Source of the DNA: Lachnospiraceae bacterium MD335
Lineage (GTDB): Bacteria > Bacillota > Clostridia > Lachnospirales > Lachnospiraceae
Direction of reading: 5' to 3'
Assembly: GCA_000403335.2 (NCBI GenBank)
Contig: KE159630.1
Coordinates: 425,714-489,713 of the forward strand
Length of the DNA stretch: 64,000 nucleotides
Translations under genes and position numbers: made by a program
In this document: positions 32,605-43,090 of the stretch, piece after piece
Layout: each line of letters begins with the position of its first letter
How positions within the stretch are numbered: the first letter of the stretch is position 1
Notes under the pieces: model-generated
Told to the model about the DNA's origin: nothing
What the model saw: only the letters and a program-made list of their open reading frames with translations
Database searches by the model: none

Positions 32605-33240
32605 ATGGAATATGATGATTTTCTGCTGATTGTCAAAGGAGCGGAAGCGGAGATTGTGGAAAAAAAATCGCGGTTTATCGCGACGGTGCGTCCTGTTGCA
32701 AGCGAGGAGGAGGCAGCGGCGTTTATTGAAGAAATGAAAAAAAAGTATTATGATGCAAGACACAACTGCTCAGCGTTTGTAATCGGAAGCAAGGCGCAGT
32801 GTACAAGAAGCAGTGATGACGGAGAGCCAAGCGGCACGGCAGGCAGACCGATGCTGGAGGTGCTTTTGGGAAGCGGCATCAGAAACATTGCGGTGGTTGT
32901 AACAAGGTATTTCGGCGGGACACTTTTGGGGACAGGCGGGTTAGTCAGAGCTTACTCGGGCGCAGTAAAGGAAGCGCTTGCGCTGTGTGAGACAGCACGG
33001 CAGCATTATGGTGTAAAATTGAAAATCCAGTCAGATTATAATGCTGTTGGGAAAATCCAGTATTTGCTTGCAAACCGCGGCATTGACGTGCTTGACAGCG
33101 TGTACGGCGCGGACGTGGAGCTGACGGTCATTGCTCCGATAGAGGAGTATGACCGTCTTTATAAGGAAATAACAGAGGCGACAGGGGCGCGTGCGGGTCT
33201 TTGTGAGGTTGAGCGGTTGTATTATACGATTCGGTTATAA
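32605..33240 (+). CDS. YigZ/IMPACT-family protein
   Basis: 211 residues. N-terminal IMPACT domain with KKSRFIATVRPV, YYDARHNCSAF, SDDGEPSGTAGRPML and YFGGTLLGTGGLVRAYSGA, the family's conserved blocks, and a C-terminal ferredoxin-like domain (residues ~140-211). Role in the cell is not established; a link to translation or nucleotide handling has been suggested for relatives. Start: ATG 32605 lies 13 bases after AAGGAG, while ATG 32593 lies only one base after it, so neither is ideal. Confidence 0.9.
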   Translation: MEYDDFLLIVKGAEAEIVEKKSRFIATVRPVASEEEAAAFIEEMKKKYYDARHNCSAFVIGSKAQCTRSSDDGEPSGTAGRPMLEVLLGSGIRNIAVVVTRYFGGTLLGTGGLVRAYSGAVKEALALCETARQHYGVKLKIQSDYNAVGKIQYLLANRGIDVLDSVYGADVELTVIAPIEEYDRLYKEITEATGARAGLCEVERLYYTIRL

Positions 33241-33241
33241 G

Positions 33242-35041
33242 TTACACGCTTGCAAGCGCGTCCATCTCGTCAATCAGGCTGCCAAACAGCTTCAGGGCAT
33301 CTGCAATCGGCTGTTTTGTGGACATATCCACGCCTGCATCCTTTAGAATAGAAACCGGGTCTTTGGAACATCCCGCGCTTAAAAATTTTTCTTTGTATGC
33401 TTTTACGGCAGGTTCGCCTTCTGCCAGTATCTTTTGCGAGAGCGCAATGGCAGCGGAAAATCCGGTTGCATACTGATAGACGTAGAAATTGTAGTAAAAA
33501 TGCGGAATACGTGCCCATTCCAGGTCGATTTGCGCATCGTGTACAATGTCTTTGCCAAAGTAGAGGTCGATCAGGTCATGGTACGTTTTACATGCCGTCC
33601 CGGAGTTGATGCTTTCGCCGTTTTGTGCCATTTGGCTCATTTTCAGCTCAAATTCCGCAAACATGGTCTGACGGTAGAGTGTGGTGCGGAACTGTTCAAG
33701 GAAGTAGTTAATCAGGTACGCACGCTCTTTTTTGTCGGTGGTGTTTTTGAGCAGATACTGCATCAACAGCGCTTCGTTACAGGTAGAAGCAACCTCCGCC
33801 ACAAAAATTACATAGTCGGCGTCCGCGACGGGCTGCTTTTTGTTGGAGAGGTAAGAGTGCAGGGCATGTCCCATTTCGTGGACGGTGGTAAACTCGCTGT
33901 CAAGGTTGTTTTTATAATTTAACAAAACGAACGGATGTACGCGGCATCCTGCGGAGTAAGCGCCGCTGCGCTTTCCTGTATTTTCGTAGACATCAATCCA
34001 GCGGTTCGAAAAGCCTTCGTCCAAAAGCGCCGTGTAATCGTCGCCGAGAACAGACAGGGCATTGCGGATATTGGTCCTGGTTTCCGAAAAAGGAATGTCG
34101 CGCCCGGCATTAGAAACCATAGGGGCGTATAAGTCATACATGTGAAGCTCGTCAACTTTTAACAGTTTTTTCCGAAGGCGCACATACCGATACATGTAGT
34201 CCATATTTTCGTGCACCGTCTCAATCAGGTTGTAATAGACCTGTGGGTTGACGTTGCTGCTGTCAAGGGCGGCGTGAAGCGGGCTGTCGTATTTGCGCAT
34301 TTTAGCAAAAAAGTTCAGCTGCTTCATCTGTGCGGACAGGATTGCCGCAGAGGTGTTTTTGTGCGCTTCATAAGTTTTATAAAGCGATTCGAACGCTGCC
34401 TTGCGCACGCTTCTATCTGCTTTATGGAGCAGGGAGATAAATGTGGCGTGTGTGACCGGATAGCGGTTTCCTTCAATGTCGCTTACCGAATCAAAGGTCA
34501 TGTCGGCATCGTTTAACAGCCCGAAAATATCGTCGGGCGCCTGTGCAAGGTCTCCGGCAGCAGCCAGAATTTTTTCCTCGGCATTGCTTAAAATATGCGC
34601 CTTTTTGCGGCGGATGTCGTTCAGACAGCGTTGATAAACCTGAAGCTTCGGATTTTTGGCATAAAATGCGTTTAGCGTTTCATCGTCGATTGCCAAAATT
34701 TCAGGCTCCGCAAAGGAGAGCGCAGAAGAAAGCGCGACGTAAATTCCGGCAGTTTGGTCTTTCAAACCCTGATAAGTGGTGTTTTTGGTGTCCTCGTCCG
34801 CCTTTCGCATAGAATAGTTTGCAAAGCGGTCAAGAAAAATGCTGATTTCATCCTGCAATTCCAAAAATGATAGCAGCGTGTCCGCGCTTTCGCCGAGTTT
34901 CCCGCAGTAAGCTTCTATTTTAGCGGGCATTTTTTTGATTTCCTCAAGGTCCTTTTTCCATACATCATCTGATGCGTATAAATCCTCAAGCGCCCATGTA
35001 TGCTCTTTTGGGATGTCTTTTCTGTTTTTGATTTCCTCCAT
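33242..35041 (-). CDS. pepF: Oligoendopeptidase F
   Basis: 599-residue cytoplasmic M3-family zinc metallopeptidase that cuts short peptides. The zinc motif HEMGH is in TVHEMGHALHSYLSNKK near residue 386, with the third ligand glutamate downstream in EVASTCNEALL. The N-terminal helical oligopeptidase domain and the full family length (about 600) are present. Convergent with the YigZ-family gene; the two stops are one base apart. The start at ATG 35041 has AAAGGA 14 bases upstream. Confidence 0.95.
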   Translation of the reverse strand: MEEIKNRKDIPKEHTWALEDLYASDDVWKKDLEEIKKMPAKIEAYCGKLGESADTLLSFLELQDEISIFLDRFANYSMRKADEDTKNTTYQGLKDQTAGIYVALSSALSFAEPEILAIDDETLNAFYAKNPKLQVYQRCLNDIRRKKAHILSNAEEKILAAAGDLAQAPDDIFGLLNDADMTFDSVSDIEGNRYPVTHATFISLLHKADRSVRKAAFESLYKTYEAHKNTSAAILSAQMKQLNFFAKMRKYDSPLHAALDSSNVNPQVYYNLIETVHENMDYMYRYVRLRKKLLKVDELHMYDLYAPMVSNAGRDIPFSETRTNIRNALSVLGDDYTALLDEGFSNRWIDVYENTGKRSGAYSAGCRVHPFVLLNYKNNLDSEFTTVHEMGHALHSYLSNKKQPVADADYVIFVAEVASTCNEALLMQYLLKNTTDKKERAYLINYFLEQFRTTLYRQTMFAEFELKMSQMAQNGESINSGTACKTYHDLIDLYFGKDIVHDAQIDLEWARIPHFYYNFYVYQYATGFSAAIALSQKILAEGEPAVKAYKEKFLSAGCSKDPVSILKDAGVDMSTKQPIADALKLFGSLIDEMDALASV

Positions 35042-35125
35042 TTTGGTTACCGTAATCCTTTCTGTTTATTTTATCTGTCATTTTATTTCCCATTTTATAT
35101 CAGTGTACCATTTTGAACCCGATTA

Positions 35126-35134
35126 TGCTATACT
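35126..35134 (+). promoter_or_regulatory. Extended -10 promoter of addB-addA
   Basis: TGC followed by TATACT (35129-35134), an extended -10 with no good -35, 55 bases ahead of addB. Confidence 0.6.
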
Positions 35135-35189
35135 AAACGTAAAAAAGAATTTGTGAACAATTGTTCATTGGAAGGAAAGCGCAAAAAGT

Positions 35190-38100
35190 ATGGGTTTAAA
35201 GTTTTATATCGGAGCTTCGGGGGCGGGGAAAAGTTTTCTGTTATATCAAAGAGTGATTGAGGAGTCCTTGAAAAATCCGCAGATCAATTATCTGATTGTA
35301 GTGCCGGACCAGTTTACGATGCAGACGCAGCTTGAGCTTGTGAAACTGCACCCCAATAAGGGCATTATGAATATTGATGTGCTGAGTTTCGGACGGCTTG
35401 CGCACAGGGTTTTTGAGGAGACAGGAGGAGATGACAGACCTGTTTTGGATGATACGGGCAAGAGCCTTGTGTTGCGCAGGGTTGCGGCGGAGTGTGAAGA
35501 GTCGCTTGGCGTTATGAAGCGCAATATCCGCAAATCGGGGTATATCAGCGAAATTAAGTCGGCGATTTCCGAGTTTATGCAGTATGGTCTTAGTACGGAC
35601 GATGTGGGGACGCTTTGTGAATATGCGGCAAAAAGAGGCGCGCTTTCCCATAAGCTTAAGGATTTGCATATTTTATATCAGGGGTTTTTGGATTATATTC
35701 ATAAGCGTTTTATCACGACGGAGGAGACGCTTGATATTCTTCGCGGCGTTCTTTCCAAGTCACGTATTGTTTTTGGAAGCGTGATTGTGTTTGACGGCTT
35801 TACGGGCTTTACGCCGGTGCAGAACAAGGTAATTCAGGAGCTGATGGTTCAGGCGCGGCAGGTGATTGTGACCGTTACGATGGATACGCGCGAAAATCCG
35901 TACCTGTTGGACGGTGAGCAAAAGCTGTTTCATCTGAGCAAAAAGACCATTCATGATCTTGATACGCTCTGCAAGGAAGCGGGTGCGGTGCGTGAGGCGG
36001 ATGAAACAATTACTGATGAACAGGTGTTCCGGCATAAAAATAATGCGGGACTTTCGCATTTGGAGCGGGAGCTGTTTCGGTATCCGCATAAGGAATTTGC
36101 GGGGGAACAGGATAGTATCCGAGTCTTTGAGGCGTCTAACCCGCGGGAAGAGCTTCGGCAGGTGTGTCTGAAAATCAGGCAGCTTGTGCGCAATGAGAAC
36201 TACTGTTACCGGGATATTGCGGTGGTGACGGGTGATTTGGAGCGGTATGGCTTTTTGGCGGAGGAGGAGTTTTCGCGGTTTGGCATACCGTTCTTTTTGG
36301 ACCGCACCAATAAGCTTGTGCTCAATCCGTTTATTGAGTTTATCAGAAGCGCGCTTTTGGTAGTGATACAGGAGTATTCGTTTGAGGCGGTGTTTCATTT
36401 TTTGCGGTGCGGTCTTTCGGGGATTTCGTTTGAGGAGACGGACCGGCTGGAGAATTATGTGCGGACGACGGGCATTCGCGGCAGGAAGGCATGGAACAGG
36501 CGCTTTACAAGGCAGCCGAAGGGCTTGGAAGAGACGGCAAAGCTGCTCGATGAGCTGAATGATGTGCGGGAGCGGTTTGTGTCCATGATTGAGCCGCTTA
36601 TGGTAAAGAAGGCTTCGGGACGCGAGCTTTCCGTAGCCTTATATGCATTTATTGAGAAGGCGCAGATTGCGCAGAAGCTGGCGGAGTATGCCGCAGTGTT
36701 TCAGGCGGAAAACGATCTTGTCAGGGCGAAGGAATATGAACAGATTTACCGGCTTGTCATGGAGCTTTTGGAGCAGATTTGTGCGCTGCTTGGCGATGAG
36801 GAACTGACGATGAAAGAATTTGCGGATATTCTTGACGCGGGCTTTGCCGAAATCAAGGTCGGGACCATACCGCAGAACGTGGATAAAGTGGTTATCGGGG
36901 ATATTGAGCGCACGCGTATGAGTGAAATAGGGGCGTTGTTTTTTGTCGGCGTCAATGACGGAATTATTCCTAAAGGCAGCGGGACGGGCGGTATTCTCTC
37001 CGATATTGACCGCGAATTTTTGCAGGAATCGGAATTTGAACTTGCGCCGACGCCAAGGCAGCAGATGTACATACAACGGCTTTATTTATACATGACCATG
37101 ACAAAACCGTCCCAATATCTGTTTTTGTCTTATGCAAAGGTGGACAGCGAGGGAAAGAGTATCCGTCCCGCTTATTTGATAAATACCGTAACGAAGCTGT
37201 TTCCGAAGATTGCGGTGGAACAGCCGCAGTTAAGAAGCATTGAGGAGCAGCTTGACGCGCCGGCGGACGCGCTTTTGTATCTTGTGGAGCTGCTTCGCCG
37301 TTATGCCGCAAACGGACTGTTTGACGCGCAGTCGGAGCGTGAGCGGCAGGTGTTTTTCACACTTTATGACACTTGTGTCAGAAATGAGACATATGCGCCG
37401 ATTGTGGAAGGGATGAAACGGGCAGCATTTGCGTATCTTGCGGACGCGGGCAAGCGGCGGCTTCCGAAGGAGCTTGCGCGGCTTTTGTACGGTCAGGTGC
37501 TGAAAAACAGCGTGAGCCGTTTGGAAACGTTTGCGGCATGTGCCTATGCGCACTTTCTGCAATATGGATTGGGACTTTCGGAGCGTGACCGGTACAGCTT
37601 TGAGCGCGTTGATATGGGAACGGTGTTTCATGCGGTGCTGGAACAGTTTTCCGACAAATTGACGCAAAAGGGTTATACGTGGTTTGACTTTCCGGGAGCA
37701 CTTGGGGAAACGCTTGTGGGCGAATGTTTGGAAAGTTATGCTGCGGCGTACGGAGAGACGGTGCTTTACAGCAGCAAGCGCAATGAATATATGATTACGC
37801 GGATGCGCAGGGTGCTCGTCCGCACGGTGCAGACTTTGCAGTATCAGCTTCGGCAGGGTATGTTTGAGCCAAAAGATTTTGAGCTGTCGTTTCAGATGAC
37901 GAACGACCTTGACGCCGTCAACATTGCGCTTTCCGAGGAGGAGCGGATGCAGTTAATCGGACGCATTGACCGCATTGATACGTGCAGGCGGGACGATAAG
38001 CTGTATGTCAAGGTGATTGATTATAAGTCGGGCAATCGCAGGTTTGACCTTGCGGCATTGTATTATGGTTTGCAGTTACAGCTTGTGGTGTATATGAATG

Positions 38101-38633
38101 CGGCAGTGGAGCTTCAGAAAAAGAAAAATCCTGACACGCGTGTCATTCCGGCGGCGATGCTGTACTATCATGTAAATGATCCGATGACGGAGACAGACAA
38201 GGGAGCGCCGGACCCTGCGGAGATTGAGCAGGCGATTTTGGAGGAGCTGAAAATGACGGGCATGGTAAGCGATGACGAGGAGGTAATCCGTCTGCTTGAC
38301 AAGGGCTTTGAGACGAAATCGTCGATTCTTCCGGTGGCAAAGAAGAAAGACGGCAGTTTTACGCAGGCGTCGTCGGTGCTTTCGGCGGAGGACTTTGAGA
38401 CGGTTTCAAATTATGTTAATCATAAAATCAAGGAACTTGGAACTTGCGTTCTTGACGGGGATATTCGGTTAAATCCGTATGAACAGAAAGACCAAAATGC
38501 GTGTACTTACTGTGTTTACAAGAGTGTGTGCGGGTTTGACAGAAAGCTTGGAGCGGGGCTTGTGCGCCGTTTGGAGGAGCTTGACGCGCAGGAGGCAATC
38601 GAAAAAATGAAAGAGGACGGGGGAAGAGGTTGA
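35190..38633 (+). CDS. addB: ATP-dependent helicase/nuclease subunit B (AddB)
   Basis: 1147-residue subunit of the AddAB helicase-nuclease that resects double-strand breaks for RecA and degrades unprotected foreign DNA. P-loop GASGAGKS at residues 8-15. C-terminal nuclease with DYKSGNRRFDL near residue 950. Iron-sulfur cluster cysteines are one near residue 788 (TFAACAYAHF) and three at the end (CTYCVYKSVC). Length and layout are standard for AddB. addA starts 18 bases after its stop. Confidence 0.96.
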   Translation: MGLKFYIGASGAGKSFLLYQRVIEESLKNPQINYLIVVPDQFTMQTQLELVKLHPNKGIMNIDVLSFGRLAHRVFEETGGDDRPVLDDTGKSLVLRRVAAECEESLGVMKRNIRKSGYISEIKSAISEFMQYGLSTDDVGTLCEYAAKRGALSHKLKDLHILYQGFLDYIHKRFITTEETLDILRGVLSKSRIVFGSVIVFDGFTGFTPVQNKVIQELMVQARQVIVTVTMDTRENPYLLDGEQKLFHLSKKTIHDLDTLCKEAGAVREADETITDEQVFRHKNNAGLSHLERELFRYPHKEFAGEQDSIRVFEASNPREELRQVCLKIRQLVRNENYCYRDIAVVTGDLERYGFLAEEEFSRFGIPFFLDRTNKLVLNPFIEFIRSALLVVIQEYSFEAVFHFLRCGLSGISFEETDRLENYVRTTGIRGRKAWNRRFTRQPKGLEETAKLLDELNDVRERFVSMIEPLMVKKASGRELSVALYAFIEKAQIAQKLAEYAAVFQAENDLVRAKEYEQIYRLVMELLEQICALLGDEELTMKEFADILDAGFAEIKVGTIPQNVDKVVIGDIERTRMSEIGALFFVGVNDGIIPKGSGTGGILSDIDREFLQESEFELAPTPRQQMYIQRLYLYMTMTKPSQYLFLSYAKVDSEGKSIRPAYLINTVTKLFPKIAVEQPQLRSIEEQLDAPADALLYLVELLRRYAANGLFDAQSERERQVFFTLYDTCVRNETYAPIVEGMKRAAFAYLADAGKRRLPKELARLLYGQVLKNSVSRLETFAACAYAHFLQYGLGLSERDRYSFERVDMGTVFHAVLEQFSDKLTQKGYTWFDFPGALGETLVGECLESYAAAYGETVLYSSKRNEYMITRMRRVLVRTVQTLQYQLRQGMFEPKDFELSFQMTNDLDAVNIALSEEERMQLIGRIDRIDTCRRDDKLYVKVIDYKSGNRRFDLAALYYGLQLQLVVYMNAAVELQKKKNPDTRVIPAAMLYYHVNDPMTETDKGAPDPAEIEQAILEELKMTGMVSDDEEVIRLLDKGFETKSSILPVAKKKDGSFTQASSVLSAEDFETVSNYVNHKIKELGTCVLDGDIRLNPYEQKDQNACTYCVYKSVCGFDRKLGAGLVRRLEELDAQEAIEKMKEDGGRG

Positions 38634-38651
38634 AAGGAGATAGACATAGTT

Positions 38652-41600
38652 ATGAATTTTACGGCGGACCAGCAGCGTGTCATTGATACGAGAAACAGTA
38701 ATATCCTTGTGTCCGCGGCGGCAGGCAGCGGAAAAACCGCGGTGCTTGTGGAACGCATTATCCAAAGGATTACGGACAAGGAAAATCCGGTTGACATTGA
38801 CAGGCTTCTTATCGTTACGTTTACTTCGGCGGCGGCAGCACAGATGCGGGAGCGTATCAGCAAGGCGGTTGCAAAGGGGCTTGAGGAGCAGCCTGAAAAC
38901 GAGCATCTGCAAAGGCAGGCGTCGCTTATTCACAATGCCCAAATTACGACGATTGACTCCTTTTGTCTTTTCGTAATCCGCAATCATTTTAATGAAATCG
39001 GCATTGACCCCGCTTTTCGTGTGGCGGACGAGAGCGAAATTAAGATGCTTGAGGCGGACGTTATGGACCGGCTTTTGGAGGAGAAGCACACGGAGCCTTC
39101 GCCGCGTTTTCTGCGTTTTGTGGAGTGTTATGGTACAGGAACGAGTGAGAAGCGGATTGAGGAGGCAATTTTAAGACTGTATCATTTTTCCATGAGTTAT
39201 CCATTTCCCGAGGAGTGGCTTTTGGCGCGGTTGGACGATTACAGGGCAGACGACGCGCAGAAGCTGTCAAAGCAGGGCTGGTTTCAGGAGGCGCTGCGTT
39301 ATATTGATACTATTTTAACAGAGTGCGAAGAGCGGCTTCGTCAGGCGCTTGCGATTGCGGGACGGGCGGACGGTCCTGCGCAGTATGTGGAAAATCTCGT
39401 ATCCGATCTTGAACTGATTGAAACGCTCAAAGAAGCAAAGGATTACGAAGCGCTGTATGATTTGTTCACTTACAGTGCATTTACAAGGCTTTCCGCAAAG
39501 AAAACGCAGGGAGAGGACCCTGTGCTGAAGGAGACGGTGAAGCGTATCCGTGATGATGTGAAGAAAAGCATTGCAAACTTAAAGAAGCAGTTGTTTCAGA
39601 TTTCCGTCGAGGATATGCTGCGCGATATGGCGGTCTGTCAGGAGGCGGTGGAGGAGCTTGCGGCGCTTACGCTTTCGTTTAAGGAGATGCTTGACGACGC
39701 AAAACGCGACAAAAATATCATCGACTTTTCGGATATGGAACATTTTGCCCTGCAAATTCTCTTGGAAAAGAATGAAAAGGGGGAGATTGTGCCGCGTGAG
39801 ACGGCGCTTGCTTTGCGGGAATATTTTGCGGAGATTATGATTGACGAATATCAGGATTCAAATGAGGTTCAGGAGCTTTTGCTAAAGAGCGTTTCGGGCG
39901 AGGGGAGCGGACGTTTTAACCGGTTTATGGTGGGCGATGTGAAGCAGAGCATTTATAAATTCCGGCTTGCGCGTCCTGAAATTTTCATGGAAAAATATGA
40001 CACGTATGTCATAAATAAAGGAGATGAGGAAACGCCGCAGAAGTGTGTGCGGATTGATTTAAGCATGAATTTCAGAAGCCGCAGGGAGGTCACGGACGCT
40101 GTGAATTTTATCTGCGGGCAGTTAATGCGAAAGTCGGTCGGAAACGTGGAGTACGATGAAAATGCCGCGCTTTATGCGGGAGCATCGTATCCTGCGTGGG
40201 ATTGCAGTGCAGGGGAAAATCCGTATCAGACGGAACTTTTGATTGCAGGAGAGCCTTTGGAAGAAGAGGAGGAATATTCCGCGAAGGAGCGTGAGGCGCT
40301 GCTTGTGGCGGAGCGTATTAAAAAGCTTGTCGGGCGTTTTCCCGTGACGGATGCGGCGACGGGGGAACAAAGACCGGCAAAGTATTCGGACATTGTGATT
40401 TTGTTTCGGGCGACGGCAGGCTGGGACGAGGATTTTAGAAGAGTATTGAGTGAGAACAGGATACCGGTGCATGTTACGAGCCGGACAGGATATTTTGATA
40501 CGTTGGAAATTCAGGGGCTTGTGAACTTCTTGCGCGTGCTTGACAATCCGCTTCAGGATATTGCGTTTTTCGGCGTAATGCGGCTGCCGTTTTTGGATTT
40601 TTGCGAGGAAGAGATTGCGCGTATCCGCTGTTTTGCGAAGGAGGGCGGGAAAAACGGCGGCTTGTTTTTGTATGAGCAGGTGAAGTTATATGCTGAAAAT
40701 GCGGATGCGCAGGACGCTTTGCAAAATAAGGTAAAGCGGCTTTTGGAAATGCTTTCGGATTATAGAAAACGGGTCGTGTACACGCCGATTAAGGAGTTAA
40801 TCCGTGCGCTGATTGACGAGACCGGATATGGGGCGTATGTCGGTTCTATGCCGGGCGGCGACCAGCGTCTTGCCAATCTGAATCTTTTGCTGGAAAAGGC
40901 GGGGGCGTTTCAGAATACGAGTTTTTACGGTCTGTTTCATTTTATCCGGTATTTGGAGACAATACAGGAGCAGGAGGTTGAGTTCGGGGAGGCAAATATC
41001 CTTGATGAGAATGCAGATGTGGTGCGTATTATGACAATCCATAAGAGCAAGGGGCTTGAGTTTCCGATTTGTTTTGTGTGCGGGCTTTCCAAGCAGTTTA
41101 ATATGCTTGACATGCGGCAGGCGATTTTAATGGATGCGGAGCTTGGCGTGGGCGTGGATTATATTGACCCTGATATGCGGATAAAGCGCAGGAACATACG
41201 CAAGAACGTCGTGGCGCAGCGCATGAAGGAGGATACGCGCGGGGAGGATTTGCGTGTTTTGTATGTGGCGCTGACGCGTGCGAAGGAGAAACTGATTTTG
41301 ACGGGGTATGCCGCGGACTTTGACAAAAAACTGCAGGCGGATTTGTTTCTTACAATGGAAGAGGAAGGAAAGCTGCCGTACTCCGTGATGATGGGGGCGG
41401 GATCGTATTTGGATTTGGTGCTTGCGTCGCTGATGCGTCATACATGCATGCAGCCTCTTTTGGAGGAGCGGGGCTTTTCGTTTGTCCCACATGCGATTTC
41501 GTACGGGGAAGTTCCGATTAAGGCGGCGTTTTGCACCAAGGTTTTGGATTTGCGCGAGGAGCTTGCGTCGCAGGGGCGAAGCGCGATGCTTGAACAGGAA

Positions 41601-42392
41601 CTTGACAGGGCGTCTTTGCTTGCTGACATAGAGCTTCAAAAGACGATAGAGGACAGAATGGAATTTTCGTATGCGTATGCATATCTTGAGGGGCTTACGG
41701 TAAAGACAACGGTTTCGGAGCTGAAACGGGTGTCGTATGAGGAGACGTTTGCGGACGCAGCCAGGCTGATTGTGCCTGATAAGGAAGAAACATATGTTCC
41801 TGATTTTGCAAAAGAGACGCAAGCCGGAGCGGACGCGCAGGCAGCACAGGGGGGCGTGCGGTTTGGTACGGCGGTGCACAAGGTGATGGAGCTATTGTCA
41901 TTTGGGAAGGAATTTTCATATCAGTCTTTGGAGGACGAAAAACGGCTTTACGCAGTTATTTACGAGGCGCGCAGAAGCTGGATTGCCGAGGGCAGGGTGA
42001 CGGAAAACGAGCTTGCCTGTGTACCGGTCGGAAAAATATGCGGATTTTTCAAATCACCGCTTGCGTCGCGTATGATTGCGGCAAGTGAGAGGGGAGAGCT
42101 TTATAAGGAGCAGCCCTTTGTGTTTGGCGTGGGGGCAAATCAGCTGTCCGGACAGTATCCGGAGGATGAGCTTGTGCTGATACAGGGCGTCATCGACGTG
42201 TTTTTTTATGAGGATGGCGGAATTGTGTTTGCGGACTACAAGACGGACAGGGTGGAGGACGAGAAACAGCTTGCGGACCGCTACAGGGCGCAGCTTGACT
42301 ATTATCAGCGCGCGTTGGAGCAGATTACGGGAAAGCGGGTGAAAGAACGGTATCTGTATTCGTTTTACCTGCAAAAGGAAATTCTAATATGA
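38652..42392 (+). CDS. addA: ATP-dependent helicase/nuclease subunit A (AddA)
   Basis: 1246-residue UvrD-type helicase with a C-terminal nuclease, partner of AddB. Walker A SAAAGSGKTAVL near the N terminus, helicase motifs FTSAAAAQMRERI, IMIDEYQDSNEVQ (Walker B), VGDVKQSIYKFRLA, IMTIHKSKGLEFPICF and LRVLYVALTRAKEKL. The nuclease at the end has QGVIDVFF and FADYKTDR. ATG 38652 follows AAAGGAG. Complete. Its stop overlaps the ribosome binding site of the next gene. Confidence 0.97.
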   Translation: MNFTADQQRVIDTRNSNILVSAAAGSGKTAVLVERIIQRITDKENPVDIDRLLIVTFTSAAAAQMRERISKAVAKGLEEQPENEHLQRQASLIHNAQITTIDSFCLFVIRNHFNEIGIDPAFRVADESEIKMLEADVMDRLLEEKHTEPSPRFLRFVECYGTGTSEKRIEEAILRLYHFSMSYPFPEEWLLARLDDYRADDAQKLSKQGWFQEALRYIDTILTECEERLRQALAIAGRADGPAQYVENLVSDLELIETLKEAKDYEALYDLFTYSAFTRLSAKKTQGEDPVLKETVKRIRDDVKKSIANLKKQLFQISVEDMLRDMAVCQEAVEELAALTLSFKEMLDDAKRDKNIIDFSDMEHFALQILLEKNEKGEIVPRETALALREYFAEIMIDEYQDSNEVQELLLKSVSGEGSGRFNRFMVGDVKQSIYKFRLARPEIFMEKYDTYVINKGDEETPQKCVRIDLSMNFRSRREVTDAVNFICGQLMRKSVGNVEYDENAALYAGASYPAWDCSAGENPYQTELLIAGEPLEEEEEYSAKEREALLVAERIKKLVGRFPVTDAATGEQRPAKYSDIVILFRATAGWDEDFRRVLSENRIPVHVTSRTGYFDTLEIQGLVNFLRVLDNPLQDIAFFGVMRLPFLDFCEEEIARIRCFAKEGGKNGGLFLYEQVKLYAENADAQDALQNKVKRLLEMLSDYRKRVVYTPIKELIRALIDETGYGAYVGSMPGGDQRLANLNLLLEKAGAFQNTSFYGLFHFIRYLETIQEQEVEFGEANILDENADVVRIMTIHKSKGLEFPICFVCGLSKQFNMLDMRQAILMDAELGVGVDYIDPDMRIKRRNIRKNVVAQRMKEDTRGEDLRVLYVALTRAKEKLILTGYAADFDKKLQADLFLTMEEEGKLPYSVMMGAGSYLDLVLASLMRHTCMQPLLEERGFSFVPHAISYGEVPIKAAFCTKVLDLREELASQGRSAMLEQELDRASLLADIELQKTIEDRMEFSYAYAYLEGLTVKTTVSELKRVSYEETFADAARLIVPDKEETYVPDFAKETQAGADAQAAQGGVRFGTAVHKVMELLSFGKEFSYQSLEDEKRLYAVIYEARRSWIAEGRVTENELACVPVGKICGFFKSPLASRMIAASERGELYKEQPFVFGVGANQLSGQYPEDELVLIQGVIDVFFYEDGGIVFADYKTDRVEDEKQLADRYRAQLDYYQRALEQITGKRVKERYLYSFYLQKEILI

Positions 42393-42403
42393 GGAGAGAA
42401 TAT

Positions 42404-43090
42404 ATGTTTGAATATGTATTGTTTGACTTGGACGGTACGCTGACCGATCCGAAAATCGGGATTACAAGCTCGGTGCAGTATGCGCTGCGGGCGTTTGGGA
42501 TTGAGGAGCCTGACCTTGATCAATTGGAGCCGTTTATCGGACCTCCGCTTGTTGACAGCTTTATGGAGTTTTACGGCTTTACGCGGGAGCAGGCGTTTCT
42601 TGCGGTTGAAAAATACCGGGAGCGGTTTGATCATCAGGGGATTTATGAGAATGAGATGTATCCAGGGATTGACGTGATGCTTTCTAAATTAAAAGAGAGC
42701 AAAAAGCAGCTTGCGATTGCGTCGAGTAAGCCGACGCCGCTTGTGATTCGCGTGCTGGAGCATTTTCATATTAAAGAGTATTTTGATTATATTGTCGGAA
42801 GCGAGCTTGACGGCAGACGCGGCAAAAAGGAGGAGGTTGTCGAGGAGGCGCTTCGTCTTATGACGCCAAAGATGCTTGACGCACAGGAGAAAAAGGCGTG
42901 TGTGGCGATGGTGGGAGACAGGAAGTTTGATGTTGAGGGCGCGAAGGCGCACGGACTGACTTCTATCGGCGTTTCGTTCGGGTATGCACCGGAGGGCGAA
43001 CTCGAGGCAGCAGGTGCGGATTATATTGTGGATACGGTTTCACAGCTGGAAGCGGTTTTAATGAGGGGAGTTTGCGGGGACGATGAATAA
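42404..43090 (+). CDS. HAD-family phosphatase, phosphoglycolate-phosphatase-like
   Basis: 228-residue HAD hydrolase. Motif I FDLDGTLTDP at the N terminus, motif II as ASSKPT near residue 107, the KKEEVVEEAL segment for motif III, and VGDRKFDVEGAKAHG for motif IV. The small helical cap fits the Gph/PpaX group, which acts on phosphoglycolate or pyrophosphate, but the substrate is not readable. ATG 42404 follows GAGGAGAG, overlapping the end of addA. It overlaps the next gene by eight bases, so the cluster is translated together. Confidence 0.9.
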   Translation: MFEYVLFDLDGTLTDPKIGITSSVQYALRAFGIEEPDLDQLEPFIGPPLVDSFMEFYGFTREQAFLAVEKYRERFDHQGIYENEMYPGIDVMLSKLKESKKQLAIASSKPTPLVIRVLEHFHIKEYFDYIVGSELDGRRGKKEEVVEEALRLMTPKMLDAQEKKACVAMVGDRKFDVEGAKAHGLTSIGVSFGYAPEGELEAAGADYIVDTVSQLEAVLMRGVCGDDE